Positions 17,589 to 27,347 are shown, counted from the first letter of the stretch. The stretch: DNA of 64,000 nucleotides from Trichococcus pasteurii (GCF_900112935.1 NZ_FONM01000002.1:349194-413193), one strand, 5' to 3'. Notes: generated by a model not told the origin, from the sequence alone. Translations and numbers: made by a program.

Positions 17589-18872
17589 TTATTGATCGAA
17601 ATGATGCAGCTCATCATGGAGTTGAAGCAACTCAGTGTTGGCGGGATAAAGAGCCAAGCCTTGGTGGATGACCTCACTCAACTTTTCCCAGTTGCCTTCC
17701 TCTCTCAGGAATGATGCATACTCCAGTAAAAAGGACTCATTGTCGGCAAAATGCGGATAAGCCGCCTCATATTCTTTGTTTGCCGAATCATAGTCCTCCA
17801 AGGCATTATGGCTGGCTGCAAGCAACCAATTGTATTGCGGATCGTTGTCTTCCTGTTCTGCCCGGTCAGCAATATAAGCAATCAATTCCTCGAACCTTCC
17901 TTGTTTCAGCAACAGGTTTCCCAAGGCCAAGTGGATACTGGAAAGGTCAGGTTCAAGCGCTGCCGCTTCACGCAAATTACTTTCCGCATCCTGCTCCCGG
18001 TTCAACTTCAATTGCAGTCTGGCCGCTGTCGTGTAAAATTCATGCTGATAAGGATTCCGCATGATGGCCTGTTCCATCACAGCAAGCGCTTCTTCCAACT
18101 CCAATTCAGCCTCAAGCGCATTTGCCAAGTACAAGTATGCGCTCAGGTAAGCATTGTCTGTTTCGAGCAATTTATTAAAAATGGTGATGGCCCGCGCATA
18201 TTCCTTGAGTTGGAAATAAGTGAAGCCAAGTTGGAAATAACTGTCCGGGAAATGCTCATCCGCCGGGATTTTCTCCAGATACTGCAAGGCCGTCTCGAAT
18301 TCGCCGATCGCATTATGACAATCGCCCAGGAAAAAATTCAGCTGCGTTTCGGATGCGATTTCCCCGTTTCCGTATGCAAGTTCCTCATAGATCGGAATCG
18401 CCTTCTTGTATTCCCCGATCGAATGGTAAAGCTGCGCCAACGCGTAATCCAATATGGGTTCATCGGGCAAAAGCGCCATTGCTTCAAAGATTTTCTTTTC
18501 GCTGACTTCGTACAATCCTTGCACTTGATAAGCATCAGCCATCGTCAACAAAGCTTGAGGGTACACGTCACTTGCTTTATCAATCGTGAGTAGGATATCC
18601 AAAGCTTGATCGTAATCATCTTCATCAATGGCGATTTCTGCTAAAGCGATATTCCACTCCTGTATATGCGGCGCCAAGTAGTTCAACGCCCCAAATGCCT
18701 CTTTTGCTTCACTCAAAAAGCCCAAGGCATGCATCGTTTCTGCCAATTCGGCCAAATCAGCGCTGTTGTTCTCCAGGACGGATTGCTCAACTGATTGTTT
18801 GAACAGTTGGACAGCCGTATCCAAATCATTCTGTTGAATGGCTTCTATCATTGCCTGTGCTTCTTTATTCAT
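17589..18872 (-). CDS. ypiA: Tetratricopeptide-repeat protein (YpiA-like)
   Basis: Of 427 residues nearly all fold as tandem 34-residue TPR helices. Repeats of the type LG-x-YxxxxEYxxAIxxFxxLL can be seen, for example around ALAQLYHSIGEYKKAIPIY, QLGFTYFQLKEYARAITIF and ALGNLLLKQGRFEELIAYI. No signal peptide or membrane segment is present, so it is a cytosolic scaffold. Partners are unknown. AGGAG lies about 10 nt before the ATG. It lies between hup and ypiB, a conserved order. Confidence 0.9.
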   Translation of the reverse strand: MNKEAQAMIEAIQQNDLDTAVQLFKQSVEQSVLENNSADLAELAETMHALGFLSEAKEAFGALNYLAPHIQEWNIALAEIAIDEDDYDQALDILLTIDKASDVYPQALLTMADAYQVQGLYEVSEKKIFEAMALLPDEPILDYALAQLYHSIGEYKKAIPIYEELAYGNGEIASETQLNFFLGDCHNAIGEFETALQYLEKIPADEHFPDSYFQLGFTYFQLKEYARAITIFNKLLETDNAYLSAYLYLANALEAELELEEALAVMEQAIMRNPYQHEFYTTAARLQLKLNREQDAESNLREAAALEPDLSSIHLALGNLLLKQGRFEELIAYIADRAEQEDNDPQYNWLLAASHNALEDYDSANKEYEAAYPHFADNESFLLEYASFLREEGNWEKLSEVIHQGLALYPANTELLQLHDELHHFDQ

Positions 18873-19020
18873 TCGTCTACTGCTCCTTCAAATACACTCT
18901 TCTTGCTGGTGCTCTTCCTTTACATTTTATCATAAAGTTCAGCATCTGTATCTATTTGTTCCTCAGGCTTTTCTCTGTCAAGGACACAGCAAACAGCTTC
19001 TGGAGTCCCCATCATCATTT

Positions 19021-19060
19021 AAAAAAAAAATAAAGCTGAAGCCCCGTAAGGCCCCAACTT
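19021..19060 (-). terminator. hup terminator
   Basis: Right after the hup stop the arms AAGTTG and CAGCTT, with internal G/C-rich pairs, form a hairpin followed on the minus strand by ten or more T. The stem is imperfect in its middle. Confidence 0.7.
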
Positions 19061-19072
19061 CATTTTTACGAA

Positions 19073-19348
19073 TTATTTAACTGCATCTTTCAATGCTTTA
19101 CCTGGTTTGAATGCAGGAATTTTGCTTGCTTCGATTTGGATTTCTTCCCCAGTTTGAGGATTGCGTCCTTTACGAGCTGCACGATCACGAACTTCAAAAT
19201 TACCAAAACCGATAACTTGAACTTTTTCACCGTCTTTTAATGCTTCTTGAATCACTTCAAATAATGCATCAACGCTTGCTGTAACATCCTTTTTAGTCAA
19301 GTTTGTTTTTCCAGCAACTCTTTCGATTAATTCAGCTTTGTTTGCCAT
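19073..19348 (-). CDS. hup: HU family DNA-binding protein
   Basis: Histone-like dimer that bends and compacts DNA. The 91 residues are typical, with [23 protein letters not shown] at positions 46-68 being the family signature around the DNA-binding arm and its proline. A very strong AAAGGAGGTGA ribosome site lies 9 nt before the ATG, fitting an abundant protein. The gene is monocistronic: der lies 209 nt upstream and a terminator follows. Confidence 0.97.
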   Translation of the reverse strand: MANKAELIERVAGKTNLTKKDVTASVDALFEVIQEALKDGEKVQVIGFGNFEVRDRAARKGRNPQTGEEIQIEASKIPAFKPGKALKDAVK

Positions 19349-19517
19349 GTTGTCCTTTCACCTCCTTTAAAGAAGAAGAATACATGCTTTCTTTGATAAC
19401 ACAACAAAACATGGAATAACTATTTTTGAGTGGTCCAAAAACAGTTCTGAAATACCGCAGTCAAATTGAAAAGATATTTCTAATAAAGAATATCACACAA
19501 ACCGTGCTACTGCAACG

Positions 19518-19523
19518 ATTATA
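19518..19523 (-). promoter_or_regulatory. Possible hup promoter -10
   Basis: A perfect TATAAT lies on the minus strand just after the der stop, with only a weak -35 (GTTTCC at 16 nt). If used, hup would have a leader of about 165 nt. No better promoter was seen in the 209-nt der-hup gap. Confidence 0.3.
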
Positions 19524-19557
19524 GTGGATTTAATGGCTTGGAAACGGTAATTTGCTA

Positions 19558-20871
19558 TTATTTTTTCTGTCTGGCGATCAAATGGAATGGTGTCCCTTCG
19601 AAATTGAACGAATCCCGGATTCTGTTTTCAAGGAAACGTTCATAAGAGAAGTGCAGCAATTCCGGATCGTTGACAAAAACCACGAACGTCGGCGGTTTTA
19701 CGGCCACTTGCGTCATGTAGTAAATCTTCAGGCGACGGCCTTTGTCGGTTGGCGTCGGATTGTGCGCGACGGCATCCATCAGGACATCATTCAATAAGGA
19801 TGAAGAGATACGGCGGTTCTGGTTTTCGCTGATCTCCTTGATTTTCGCAGGAATATTGGACAATCGCTGTTTCGTCACTGCGGAAACATACATGATAGGC
19901 GCATAAGAGAGGTACTGGAATTCTTTGCGGATTTTTTCCTCGAATTCCTTCATCGTATGATTATCTTTTTCCAAAGTATCCCATTTGTTCACCAAAATGA
20001 TGATCCCTTTGCCTGCTTCATGCGCATAGCCGGCAACTTTTTTGTCCTGCTCCTGGATGCCCTCTTCCGCATTCAGCACGACCATAACGATATCCGAACG
20101 CTCAATTGCGCGGATGGCACGCATGACGCTGTATTTTTCCGTCGATTCGTAGACCTTGCCTTTTTTCCGGATTCCGGCTGTATCGATCATCCGGAATTTT
20201 GTGCCTTCTTCATCAACGAACATCGTATCGATAGCGTCACGGGTTGTGCCTGCAATATTCGATACGATTACGCGCTCTTCTCCCAAAATGGCATTCACCA
20301 AGGAAGATTTCCCGACATTCGGACGGCCGATAAAACTGAAGTTGATGATATCCTCTTCTTCGGCATTTTCATCTTCTGATGGAAAATTCGCTACAACCGA
20401 ATCAAGCAGGTCTCCCAGACCTAAGCCGTGGCTGCCTGATACAGGATAGGGTTCGCCCAATCCCAAACTGTAGAAATCGAATATTTCGGCGCGCATTTCC
20501 GGATTATCCACTTTGTTAACCGCCAATATGACAGGTTTATCGGATTGGTACAGGATTCTTGCGACGTTTTCATCGGCATCCGTCACGCCTTCTCTGACGC
20601 TTGTCAAAAAGATGATGACATCGGCTTCCTCGATCGCCACTTGCGCCTGCAATTTGATTTGGCTCATAAAAGGCTCATCCGTGATATCGATTCCGCCTGT
20701 ATCAATGATATTGAATGTTTTGCCGAGCCATTCTCCTTTTGCATAAATTCTGTCGCGCGTGACACCTGAAACATCATCGACTATGGAAATTCTCTCTCCC
20801 GCTAGTCTATTGAATATTGTTGATTTTCCTACGTTTGGTCTGCCTACTATGGCTACTACTGGATTTGGCAT
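19558..20871 (-). CDS. der: Ribosome biogenesis GTPase Der (EngA)
   Basis: Essential GTPase acting in 50S subunit assembly. There are two tandem G domains. The first has [13 protein letters not shown] and NKVD at about residues 10-120. The second has [13 protein letters not shown] and NKWD at about 180-300. A C-terminal KH-like domain (about 350-437) follows. Length of 437 residues is standard. GGAGG lies 4 nt before the ATG. It sits between rpsA and hup, as in Bacillus. Confidence 0.97.
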   Translation of the reverse strand: MPNPVVAIVGRPNVGKSTIFNRLAGERISIVDDVSGVTRDRIYAKGEWLGKTFNIIDTGGIDITDEPFMSQIKLQAQVAIEEADVIIFLTSVREGVTDADENVARILYQSDKPVILAVNKVDNPEMRAEIFDFYSLGLGEPYPVSGSHGLGLGDLLDSVVANFPSEDENAEEEDIINFSFIGRPNVGKSSLVNAILGEERVIVSNIAGTTRDAIDTMFVDEEGTKFRMIDTAGIRKKGKVYESTEKYSVMRAIRAIERSDIVMVVLNAEEGIQEQDKKVAGYAHEAGKGIIILVNKWDTLEKDNHTMKEFEEKIRKEFQYLSYAPIMYVSAVTKQRLSNIPAKIKEISENQNRRISSSLLNDVLMDAVAHNPTPTDKGRRLKIYYMTQVAVKPPTFVVFVNDPELLHFSYERFLENRIRDSFNFEGTPFHLIARQKK

Positions 20872-20962
20872 CTAACCTCCGCCTTTCTTTTCCTCTACAA
20901 CACAAATCTTTTTGGGTATTTGCTCACTGTGTATGGTTTTCTCAATGTTTTCGTCCATGTCA

Positions 20963-20992
20963 GTTATAACATACATCCGTCAATAATAACAA
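20963..20992 (-). promoter_or_regulatory. Candidate der promoter
   Basis: TTGTTA (20987-20992), 18-nt spacer, TATAAC (20963-20968) on the minus strand, immediately downstream of the rpsA terminator. Confidence 0.35.
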
Positions 20993-20993
20993 C

Positions 20994-21025
20994 AAAAAAA
21001 GGGCATGGATGGAATTCCATGCCCT
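20994..21025 (-). terminator. rpsA terminator
   Basis: GGGCATGG and CCATGCCC form a perfect 8-bp stem followed by seven T on the minus strand, a few bases after the rpsA stop. Confidence 0.93.
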
Positions 21026-21048
21026 CACATGTTCATTTTCCTTGCTGA

Positions 21049-22302
21049 TTAGGCTTCAGTATCGTCTTTCAAACCTGAAAGCTTGTCGCCTAATAAATCT
21101 GCTAATGTGAAGTTTGCGTCTGAATCGTCAGCCACATATTCTTCGGTTTTTTTCTCTTTTTTCTCTTCAGCTGCAGGTGCTTCATTCGCAGCTTTTTCTT
21201 CCAAAGCTTTGATGCTTAGGGACAAGCGTTGCTCATCTTCTTTGGCATCCAGAACTTTGACTTGAATTTCTTGGCCTTCCTGCAGCACTTCATGCGGAGT
21301 CGCAATGTGTTGATGCGAAATTTGGGAAATATGCACCAAACCTTCGACGCCAGGGAAAACTTCAACAAACGCACCGAAGCTTGTCAAGCGTTTGACAACA
21401 CCTGTCAATACTGCTCCGATCGGCGCTTTTTCAGCAATCGCATCCCAAGGACCAGCCAATGTGTCTTTGATGCTTAAGGATACGCGGCCATTTTCTTTGT
21501 CGATGGACAAAATTTTGACTTTGACGGTTTGGCCGATTGACAAAACGTCTCCAGGATTCTTAACATGTTCGTGGGCAATTTGGGAGATATGGACCAAACC
21601 ATCCACGCCGCCCAAATCAACGAATGCTCCGAAGTTGGTCAGACGAGCGACAGTTCCTTCGACAACGTCTCCGGCTACCAATTCATCCATCAACTTGCCT
21701 TTATTGGCTTCTTTTTCTGATTCCACAACCGCTTTATGCGATAAAATCAGGCGATTTTCGCTTGGCTCAAGTTCGACAATCTTGAATGTCATTACTTTGC
21801 CTTTATAAGAGCTGAAATCTTCCACGAAATGATCTTCGACCATTGAAGCTGGAACAAATCCTCTCACGCCGACATCAACGACCAATCCGCCTTTAACGAC
21901 GTCTTTGACTGGAGCTTCGATGATTTCGTTGTTTTCGAATTTATCTTGGATATCTTTCCAAACGATTTTAGCATCAACGCGACGCTTCGAAAGTAAAAAG
22001 CTTCCATTTTCTTTATCTTTGATTTGTTTTATGACAACCAGATCCACAACGTCACCTACGTTTAGGATTTCTGTAACTTCATCGAATGGTTTTGCAGATA
22101 ATTCGTTATAAGGAATAACTCCTTCAACGCCGCCCCCAATGATTCCTACGATGGCTTGTCTATCTTGGATGCTTAAAACTTCCCCCTTGACAGTATCGCC
22201 CACCTCAATGGATAATGCTTCATCCAACACATCTTGCATAGTCTGCTCAACGTTATTGGACTCTTCTTCATTTAACTCTGGGTTTTCAATGTAATCTGAC
22301 AT
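21049..22302 (-). CDS. rpsA: S1 RNA-binding domain protein (ribosomal protein S1 homologue)
   Basis: Four S1 OB-fold repeats are visible, at about residues 30-105, 120-185, 200-270 and 285-355. The last two carry the strong motifs [22 protein letters not shown] and [23 protein letters not shown] charged Ala/Glu/Lys tail follows. It corresponds to the short Firmicutes S1 (YpfD type, about 400 residues), which binds mRNA and may aid translation. The start ATG at 22300-22302 has TAGGAGG 9 nt upstream; the extension to 22332 is rejected. It follows cmk with its own promoter and a possibly structured leader. Confidence 0.94.
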   Translation of the reverse strand: MSDYIENPELNEEESNNVEQTMQDVLDEALSIEVGDTVKGEVLSIQDRQAIVGIIGGGVEGVIPYNELSAKPFDEVTEILNVGDVVDLVVIKQIKDKENGSFLLSKRRVDAKIVWKDIQDKFENNEIIEAPVKDVVKGGLVVDVGVRGFVPASMVEDHFVEDFSSYKGKVMTFKIVELEPSENRLILSHKAVVESEKEANKGKLMDELVAGDVVEGTVARLTNFGAFVDLGGVDGLVHISQIAHEHVKNPGDVLSIGQTVKVKILSIDKENGRVSLSIKDTLAGPWDAIAEKAPIGAVLTGVVKRLTSFGAFVEVFPGVEGLVHISQISHQHIATPHEVLQEGQEIQVKVLDAKEDEQRLSLSIKALEEKAANEAPAAEEKKEKKTEEYVADDSDANFTLADLLGDKLSGLKDDTEA

Positions 22303-22418
22303 GTAACTATTCCTCCTAAAAGTCTGCGGCAACCGATTGGCTAGGTCCCTTAACTCCTTCGCCTTTCGGCTAAGAAATTAATCCTTGACTCCATATTTTT
22401 GAAAGCGTAATACTGCAT
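22303..22418 (-). promoter_or_regulatory. Leader of rpsA with several possible stem-loops
   Basis: About 115 nt lie between the inferred transcription start and the rpsA ATG. They contain a GCC-GAAA-GGC tetraloop hairpin, a GGAGTTAAGGGACC block, and CCTAGCC, which can pair with the earlier CTTAGCC region only imperfectly. I could not match it to a named riboswitch class. It could be an S1 autoregulatory leader, but that is a guess. Confidence 0.3.
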
Positions 22419-22424
22419 ACAATC

Positions 22425-22453
22425 ATTCTAACATTTTTGCTTAAAATCGTCTA
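22425..22453 (-). promoter_or_regulatory. rpsA promoter
   Basis: TAGACG (22448-22453), 17-nt spacer, TAGAAT (22425-22430) on the minus strand, starting right after the cmk stop. Confidence 0.55.
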
Positions 22454-22459
22454 GTATTG

Positions 22460-23152
22460 TTAATCCAATGTTTGTAAGGGTTTTAGGTTCGCTTCGATAA
22501 TGCCGAGAATCCTCTTTACCACTTCGTCGATTTCCAGATGAGTAGAGTCCAAAACGATGGCATCGTCCGCTTTTTTCAAAGGGGAAATCGTCCGGGTGCT
22601 GTCCAAATGGTCGCGGCGCTTCATGTCTTCCGTCAGCTCTTCCAAGGAAGTGGTCATACCCTTCGCAACGTTTTCTTTGTAGCGTCGCAGCGCGCGTTCT
22701 TCGGCTGTCGCTGTCATGAATATCTTGACCTCCGCATCCGGCAATACGACAGTACCGATATCCCGTCCATCCATTACAACGCCGCCTGATTGTGCGATGC
22801 TCTTCTGGCGAGCAACCATCTCTTCACGCACTTTGGCAAATGATGAAACCAAGGAGACGTTTTGGGTCACTTCATCCGATCTGATTGATTCGGTCACGTC
22901 CTCATCATTCAAAAAAACACGCTGCATTTCGTTTTCGGCAGTCGAAAACGTTATCCTGATTCCTTGCAACAACTTATGCAATGCCTCTTCATCCTGGAGA
23001 TCGCCTCCAGTGGATAAAGCCGCATAAGTCAATGTTCGGTACATCGCACCTGTGTCCAGATAAATGTAGCCCAACTTTTCCGCAACTTTCTTTGCGATGG
23101 TGCTTTTTCCGGCCGATGCGGGACCGTCAATGGCAATATTCATTTTTTTCAC
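22460..23152 (-). CDS. cmk: Cytidylate kinase
   Basis: Phosphorylates CMP and dCMP to the diphosphates. The P-loop [15 protein letters not shown] lies at about residues 8-22, LDTGAMYRT is the CMP-binding segment, and [14 protein letters not shown] and RRDxxDSTRxxSPL (as [14 protein letters not shown]) are family signatures. 230 residues is the usual length. The GTG start at 23150-23152 is chosen over the ATG three codons later because GGAGG is 6 nt upstream of the GTG. A terminator lies only about 35 nt before the start, so it probably depends on read-through from the LysM gene. Confidence 0.96.
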   Translation of the reverse strand: MKKMNIAIDGPASAGKSTIAKKVAEKLGYIYLDTGAMYRTLTYAALSTGGDLQDEEALHKLLQGIRITFSTAENEMQRVFLNDEDVTESIRSDEVTQNVSLVSSFAKVREEMVARQKSIAQSGGVVMDGRDIGTVVLPDAEVKIFMTATAEERALRRYKENVAKGMTTSLEELTEDMKRRDHLDSTRTISPLKKADDAIVLDSTHLEIDEVVKRILGIIEANLKPLQTLD

Positions 23153-23185
23153 AATAACCCTCCAACTTCATTCTGTACGATTTCA

Positions 23186-23215
23186 TCGAAAAAGCCGCCT
23201 TGTCAGACGGCTTTC
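23186..23215 (-). terminator. Terminator between the LysM gene and cmk
   Basis: AAAGCCG and CGGCTTT pair around a loop of about 10 nt and are followed by TT and C on the minus strand. It lies right after the LysM gene stop. No promoter is evident between it and cmk. Confidence 0.7.
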
Positions 23216-23216
23216 G

Positions 23217-23807
23217 TTATTTAACGTTCAATACCATACCGATTTGCGCTTCTGTGCTGCTCAACCCGTTAGCCTGCATCAATTCATCCAATGTCATCCC
23301 ATGGTTCAAAGCAATCCGGTAAAGGTTGTCACCCGGTTTGATGGTATAGGAATTATTGTATTCCCCGGTTGTCGTTTCCGGCTCTTCAACTGTTTCAACC
23401 GGCGTTTCGACTACTGCTGGTGCAGCGCTTGAACTTGGGGTTTCCGCAATCGAGGATTCCGGTTCCTTGACGCTCTCAGCGACTTCACTGGATGATTCGA
23501 TCACTTCGGAAGACGCTTCTTCACTGCTCTCGACACTGGAACTGGCCACTCTTTTGTTGATCATCACTTGTTCAGCACTTTTAGGTGCGGGAGTATTTTG
23601 ATTCTGTTTATTAAAATAGATGGTTGCAAAAGGAATAATCAGAATAGCCAAAAAGAGAAACAGCAATACTTTTAATAGAGGTGCTACTTCTTTATTTTTT
23701 GTATTTCTGGCCGAACGCGAATACTGCCGGCTCTTCAGATTCTCATCTTCGCCGAATTTACGTGACCAAGGCTCTCCATTATTGCGATTGCGATTCTTTT
23801 TATCCAT
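23217..23807 (-). CDS. ypbE: Membrane-anchored LysM domain protein
   Basis: A basic cytoplasmic segment (residues 1-46) precedes one membrane helix (about 47-66), then a Ser/Glu/Pro/Val-rich linker (about 80-147). A single C-terminal LysM domain ends the protein (about 150-196, YTIKPGDNLYRIALNHGMTL). The layout fits a protein that binds peptidoglycan from the outer membrane face. It follows recQ by 65 nt and has AGGAGG before its ATG. Position next to recQ-ypbB-fer matches Bacillus ypbE; the symbol rests on that synteny. Confidence 0.87.
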   Translation of the reverse strand: MDKKNRNRNNGEPWSRKFGEDENLKSRQYSRSARNTKNKEVAPLLKVLLFLFLAILIIPFATIYFNKQNQNTPAPKSAEQVMINKRVASSSVESSEEASSEVIESSSEVAESVKEPESSIAETPSSSAAPAVVETPVETVEEPETTTGEYNNSYTIKPGDNLYRIALNHGMTLDELMQANGLSSTEAQIGMVLNVK

Positions 23808-23872
23808 TCGGGTTCCTCCTATAAGTGATTCATGCTAATTGTAGCACATTTTCGCAAAATTTGGGTTAAATT

Positions 23873-25312
23873 TTATAAAAGAAAAAGGTCGGACAGGATT
23901 TTCCCCCAATGTGGCGCCCCTGTCGTTGGAACCGCATTCCTTGAGCTGACTTCTCCAGCTAAAGGTGGGTCCTCGTCCCCGCAGCCATCACAGCAGAGGA
24001 CAGGTTTGACAAGACTGCTTTTCCCGAAATATGCAGAGATGTACTCGCGTCGGCAAGTGTCGGTTTCGGCAAACCCCTTCATGCGCTTCAGCAGATTTTG
24101 CTTTAACTCGCGCCGGGCCGCAATAAAATGCTTCGCTTCCTCTTTTGTGAGCCGTTGCCGCAAGATATGCAGCAGCAACGTTTGCTCAGTTGGACTCCCA
24201 TAATCGGGATTTACGGCTTTGTTTTTGATGACACTCTCAATCGCAAAATCATTCGGAAAATCGCCTTGCAGCATCTTCACTTTGAAGTTGTAGTCCGTTT
24301 CCGAATACAGTAGGACAGCCGTGCTCGGTTGCCCGTCCCGCCCTGCTCTGCCTATCTCCTGCACATATTCCTCGAGCGAATTCGGCATGTGGTAATGGAT
24401 CACATAGCGGATGTTCGGTTTATTGATCCCCATCCCGAAGGCGCTTGTGGCGCAGATGACGTCCAACTCATCCTGAAGGAATTGATGCTGGATGGTGATC
24501 CTGTCTTCATTCGTGCGGTCGGCATGGTAGGCTTCCGCGCGCAAACCTGTTCTTTTCCGGATCATGAAAGCGACCGCATCAGCTTGTGCCTTACTGGAGA
24601 AGTAGATGATGCCCGGAGATGGATATCTCTCCAAAAGCTGCAGGAGGTACTCGTTTTTCTCTTCTGGAGGCACCGCTGCGACTCTATAGTAAATGTTGGG
24701 ACGGTCGACCGCACCTTCAAATACGTTCAAGTCGTCTCCGTCGATATGCAAGGAGCTGATGATGTCGCCCATCACAGCCGGTGTCGCGGTCGCAGTGAGA
24801 GCCAACGTCAAGGGATTGCCCAATGCTTTCCTTGCCGCTCCCAGAAAAAGATAATCGGATCGGAAATCCAAGCCCCACTGAGAAATGCAGTGCGCTTCAT
24901 CAACCACAAACAAAGCGAGCGGAATTTGCTTGAGTTGGTTCAGCACAACTTGGTTCTGCAGCATCTCAGGAGAAAGGAACAAAAATTTGATTCGATCCAG
25001 GTTGCTCAGCAATCTTTGCCTTTCCTCGAACTGCATCATGCTGTTCAATGAGGCCGTCCTTTTTTCGCCCATGAATTTCAGTTGTGCCACTTGGTCTTCC
25101 ATCAAGGACAACAGGGGCGAAACGATAACGACAATGCCATCCAAAAGATAGCCGCTCAGCTGGTATATCAATGATTTACCTGTTCCCGTCGGTAAAGTGG
25201 ACAGCGTATGCTTGCCCCCCAAAACGGATCGGATGGGCTCCAATTGGCCGTCTTTGAATGCCGAGTAGCCGAAGTATTTCTGAAGTTCTGATTTCAATTG
25301 TGCTTCATCCAT
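23873..25312 (-). CDS. recQ: RecQ-family ATP-dependent DNA helicase
   Basis: Superfamily-2 3'-5' helicase. Motifs: Walker A LPTGTGKS (about 40), DEAH in VVDEAHCISQWG, SAFGMGINKPNIRYVIHY and the QEIGRAGRDG motif VI. The RecQ C-terminal zinc site is visible as the CRREY and CCDGC cysteines. At about 479 residues it has no HRDC domain, like the short Bacillus RecQ. The start ATG at 25310-25312 overlaps the ypbB stop by 8 nt; the GTG at 25330 is less likely. It is coupled to ypbB. Confidence 0.94.
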   Translation of the reverse strand: MDEAQLKSELQKYFGYSAFKDGQLEPIRSVLGGKHTLSTLPTGTGKSLIYQLSGYLLDGIVVIVSPLLSLMEDQVAQLKFMGEKRTASLNSMMQFEERQRLLSNLDRIKFLFLSPEMLQNQVVLNQLKQIPLALFVVDEAHCISQWGLDFRSDYLFLGAARKALGNPLTLALTATATPAVMGDIISSLHIDGDDLNVFEGAVDRPNIYYRVAAVPPEEKNEYLLQLLERYPSPGIIYFSSKAQADAVAFMIRKRTGLRAEAYHADRTNEDRITIQHQFLQDELDVICATSAFGMGINKPNIRYVIHYHMPNSLEEYVQEIGRAGRDGQPSTAVLLYSETDYNFKVKMLQGDFPNDFAIESVIKNKAVNPDYGSPTEQTLLLHILRQRLTKEEAKHFIAARRELKQNLLKRMKGFAETDTCRREYISAYFGKSSLVKPVLCCDGCGDEDPPLAGEVSSRNAVPTTGAPHWGKILSDLFLL

Positions 25313-26378
25313 ATTTAGCCGCAACCTCACTTCTTATTTGTATCAACCTGGACTCGAAAAAATTGATTCCGGGAAACACGTGTTGAATTTCCCGGTAATC
25401 GACGCGAGCTTTGTGTTCCAAAAGCTGTTGCAGATACAGCATTTTCTCCTTGTCCAAAAATTCTTGCGTCGGAAATTCCCGATAGATCAGTGCGATTTCA
25501 GCAAAGTGATCTTGGATTGTGCTCTGTTTCAATCCCCGCATCGAAATGATTTCATTCATGCCATGCCCGTTCATGAAATAGCGCAGGGTCGTCTCCGCAC
25601 TGGCGGAAGCCAAGCCGGTTTCATTCACCGTCATCAGCATCACCGAAGAAAGGACAGGAAACTTTTCCGGTTCCTTTTCCAATACCTGATACAAGCCCAG
25701 CCAATTTTGGTGCAGCAGTATCCTCACTTCGGCTTCCTCCAAAGAGAACAGCGCAGCCATCTGCCCGGTTGTTTTCCTTAAATGCTCATAGCCTTCGAAT
25801 TGAAGCGCAAAGAGCCCGGCATCCCTTTCGGACAAACGCGAGAGGTAGACTCGCCATTCCTCGCCGCAGCTTTTCGCAAAAGCTGCTTTGTCTCCTGAAT
25901 GCTCCGCCAACAAGCGCTTCATCCAAATCTGTTCTTTCGCTTCCCGCTCAATCGGGTAATAGCGTTTATTTTTATGCAGCATTTCGGAAAGGATTTGGAT
26001 CAAAAACAGCAAGCGACGACGCAAAACACCCTGAACGAGGGAGTATTCCATTTGGTTTTGCCTAAAAAAACGCGCATGATCGCTGAAGAAAACAGCCTTT
26101 TTTTCGCTGCCTGCTTCCGTGAGAAGAAATCCTTCGCCATCTTTGCCGAAGATCAAACCATCCGAAACCAGCCGATCGAGTCCTTTTTTCAACACTGTCG
26201 GTTTCATGCCCGGCATGACAGTGAAATAAGCCTCCAGATCATATTGGCGGCACTGGAGCATCGTGGACACGGTCCGTTTGCCGATCAGGTTATAAAAAAG
26301 CGTCGCCTCCTTGATGGGGCGCCCGGTTGAAATGCAATCCAAAAAAAGATAATCTATATATGTCAAACCTTGCATCAT
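25305..26378 (-). CDS. ypbB: Helix-turn-helix protein YpbB (recQ partner gene)
   Basis: A 357-residue soluble protein upstream of and overlapping recQ. The C-terminal part carries a helix-turn-helix-like segment (EIISMRGLKQSTIQDHFAEI) typical of the HTH_40 domain found in YpbB and at the end of some RecQ proteins. The N-terminal region (TGRPIKEATLFYNLIGKRT) resembles the same family. Its function is unknown; adjacency to recQ suggests a helicase accessory role. The start is taken at ATG 26376-26378 after GGTGG; the long extension upstream would overlap the divergent ferredoxin gene. Confidence 0.88.
   Translation of the reverse strand: MMQGLTYIDYLFLDCISTGRPIKEATLFYNLIGKRTVSTMLQCRQYDLEAYFTVMPGMKPTVLKKGLDRLVSDGLIFGKDGEGFLLTEAGSEKKAVFFSDHARFFRQNQMEYSLVQGVLRRRLLFLIQILSEMLHKNKRYYPIEREAKEQIWMKRLLAEHSGDKAAFAKSCGEEWRVYLSRLSERDAGLFALQFEGYEHLRKTTGQMAALFSLEEAEVRILLHQNWLGLYQVLEKEPEKFPVLSSVMLMTVNETGLASASAETTLRYFMNGHGMNEIISMRGLKQSTIQDHFAEIALIYREFPTQEFLDKEKMLYLQQLLEHKARVDYREIQHVFPGINFFESRLIQIRSEVAAKYG
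26327..26355 (+). promoter_or_regulatory. Candidate fer promoter, inside the start of ypbB
   Basis: TTGAAA (26327-26332), 17-nt spacer, TAATCT (26350-26355) on the plus strand. It lies within the 5' coding part of the divergent ypbB, because only 35 bp separate the two starts. Confidence 0.35.
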
Positions 26379-26413
26379 TTTCACCACCAAATTTTTGTAA
26401 AGAAGGTTACTGT

Positions 26414-26656
26414 ATGTATTATACCAAAGTAAACCAAGATAACTGCATCGCTTGTGGACTTTGCCAAATAATTTCACCGAATCTCTTCGACTACACTTCC
26501 GAAGGGATTGCTTTCAGCAAAATGGATTTGAATGCGGGCAAGGTTCCGATACCCGAAGAACGCTTTGGAGCGTTTCTGGATGCCTACCGCAAATGCCCCA
26601 CCGGCGCCATTTTGCGTTCCGATCGACCGTTCCCTCCATCGGAACAGAGATCCTGA
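26414..26656 (+). CDS. fer: 4Fe-4S ferredoxin
   Basis: Small electron carrier of 80 residues. The N-terminal half has CIACGLC and the C-terminal half has CPTGAI, giving the cysteines for a single 4Fe-4S cluster as in Bacillus-type ferredoxins; the middle YTSEGIAF is also typical. AAGAAGG lies 7 nt before the ATG at 26414. An upstream in-frame ATG at 26327 is rejected because it would extend into ypbB without family support. It is divergent from ypbB and convergent with ribU. Confidence 0.93.
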   Translation: MYYTKVNQDNCIACGLCQIISPNLFDYTSEGIAFSKMDLNAGKVPIPEERFGAFLDAYRKCPTGAILRSDRPFPPSEQRS

Positions 26657-26681
26657 ATTGTCCTTGCTGCAGGGACAAGCG

Positions 26682-26734
26682 AAAAAGAGGTTGCACCTGA
26701 ATCAATGATGATTCGGGTGCAACCTCTTTTTTTT
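26682..26734 (+). terminator. Bidirectional terminator between fer and ribU
   Basis: AGAGGTTGCACCTGAATC pairs with GATTCGGGTGCAACCTCT (one mismatch) around a 6-nt loop. Eight T follow on the plus strand and a run of five A precedes it, so it serves both convergent genes. Confidence 0.95.
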
Positions 26735-26759
26735 AAACATTCAAATCGTGAATCGTAAA

Positions 26760-27335
26760 TTATTGCTGGGCAAAAGGAACTTTGTTATGCGCCAACCAAG
26801 GTTTCAGCTTCGGCATCATCAATAGGATGACCGCACTGACGACAAGTCCTTTAATGATATTGAAAGGCAATACGCCAGCCAACACCAATTCTTTGATAGG
26901 ACCCATTTCAAAATTCAACAGGTGCATATATAACGGCGTGATGATGAACCAATTGGCTACCGATAAGACAACCGTCAACACCAAAGTGCCCGTCAACAGC
27001 GCCATGATGACGGCTGTTTTGGTTTTTGCTTTTTTCAACAGATTGTAGACAGGCAAAGTGTAAGAGAGCGTCGCCAACAGACTCGCGAAGTCCCCGATCG
27101 GATAACCCATGTCCCCGCCTGTTTGGACGTAGTGCAGAACGGAGCGGATGACAGCGGAGATGATCCCGCCGGCCGGACCGTATAGGAAAAATGAAAGCAG
27201 AATCGGTAAGTCGCTGAAGTCGATCTTCAGATACGAAAATGCCGGAATTACCGGAAAAGCGATGAACATCAGCACAAATGCCAACGCCCCAAATAGTGAA
27301 ATGCCGACCAATCTTTTTGTCTTATTTTGTTGCAT
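26760..27335 (-). CDS. ribU: Riboflavin ECF transporter substrate-binding component RibU
   Basis: Integral membrane S-component that binds riboflavin and works with the shared energy-coupling factor module (not in this window). Five to six hydrophobic helices cover 191 residues. The conserved KIDFSDLPILLSFFLYGPAGG and GDFASLL segments belong to the RibU/ECF family. The upstream FMN riboswitch confirms the substrate. GGAGG lies 10 nt before the ATG and can be sequestered by a hairpin. Confidence 0.95.
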   Translation of the reverse strand: MQQNKTKRLVGISLFGALAFVLMFIAFPVIPAFSYLKIDFSDLPILLSFFLYGPAGGIISAVIRSVLHYVQTGGDMGYPIGDFASLLATLSYTLPVYNLLKKAKTKTAVIMALLTGTLVLTVVLSVANWFIITPLYMHLLNFEMGPIKELVLAGVLPFNIIKGLVVSAVILLMMPKLKPWLAHNKVPFAQQ

Positions 27336-27347
27336 GTTAATGAATCC

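Noticed and set aside
22303..22418. SAM-type or c-di-AMP riboswitch before rpsA
   Set aside because: A GGAG...GGGACC block resembles part of a SAM element, but the required further blocks and pairing are not there.
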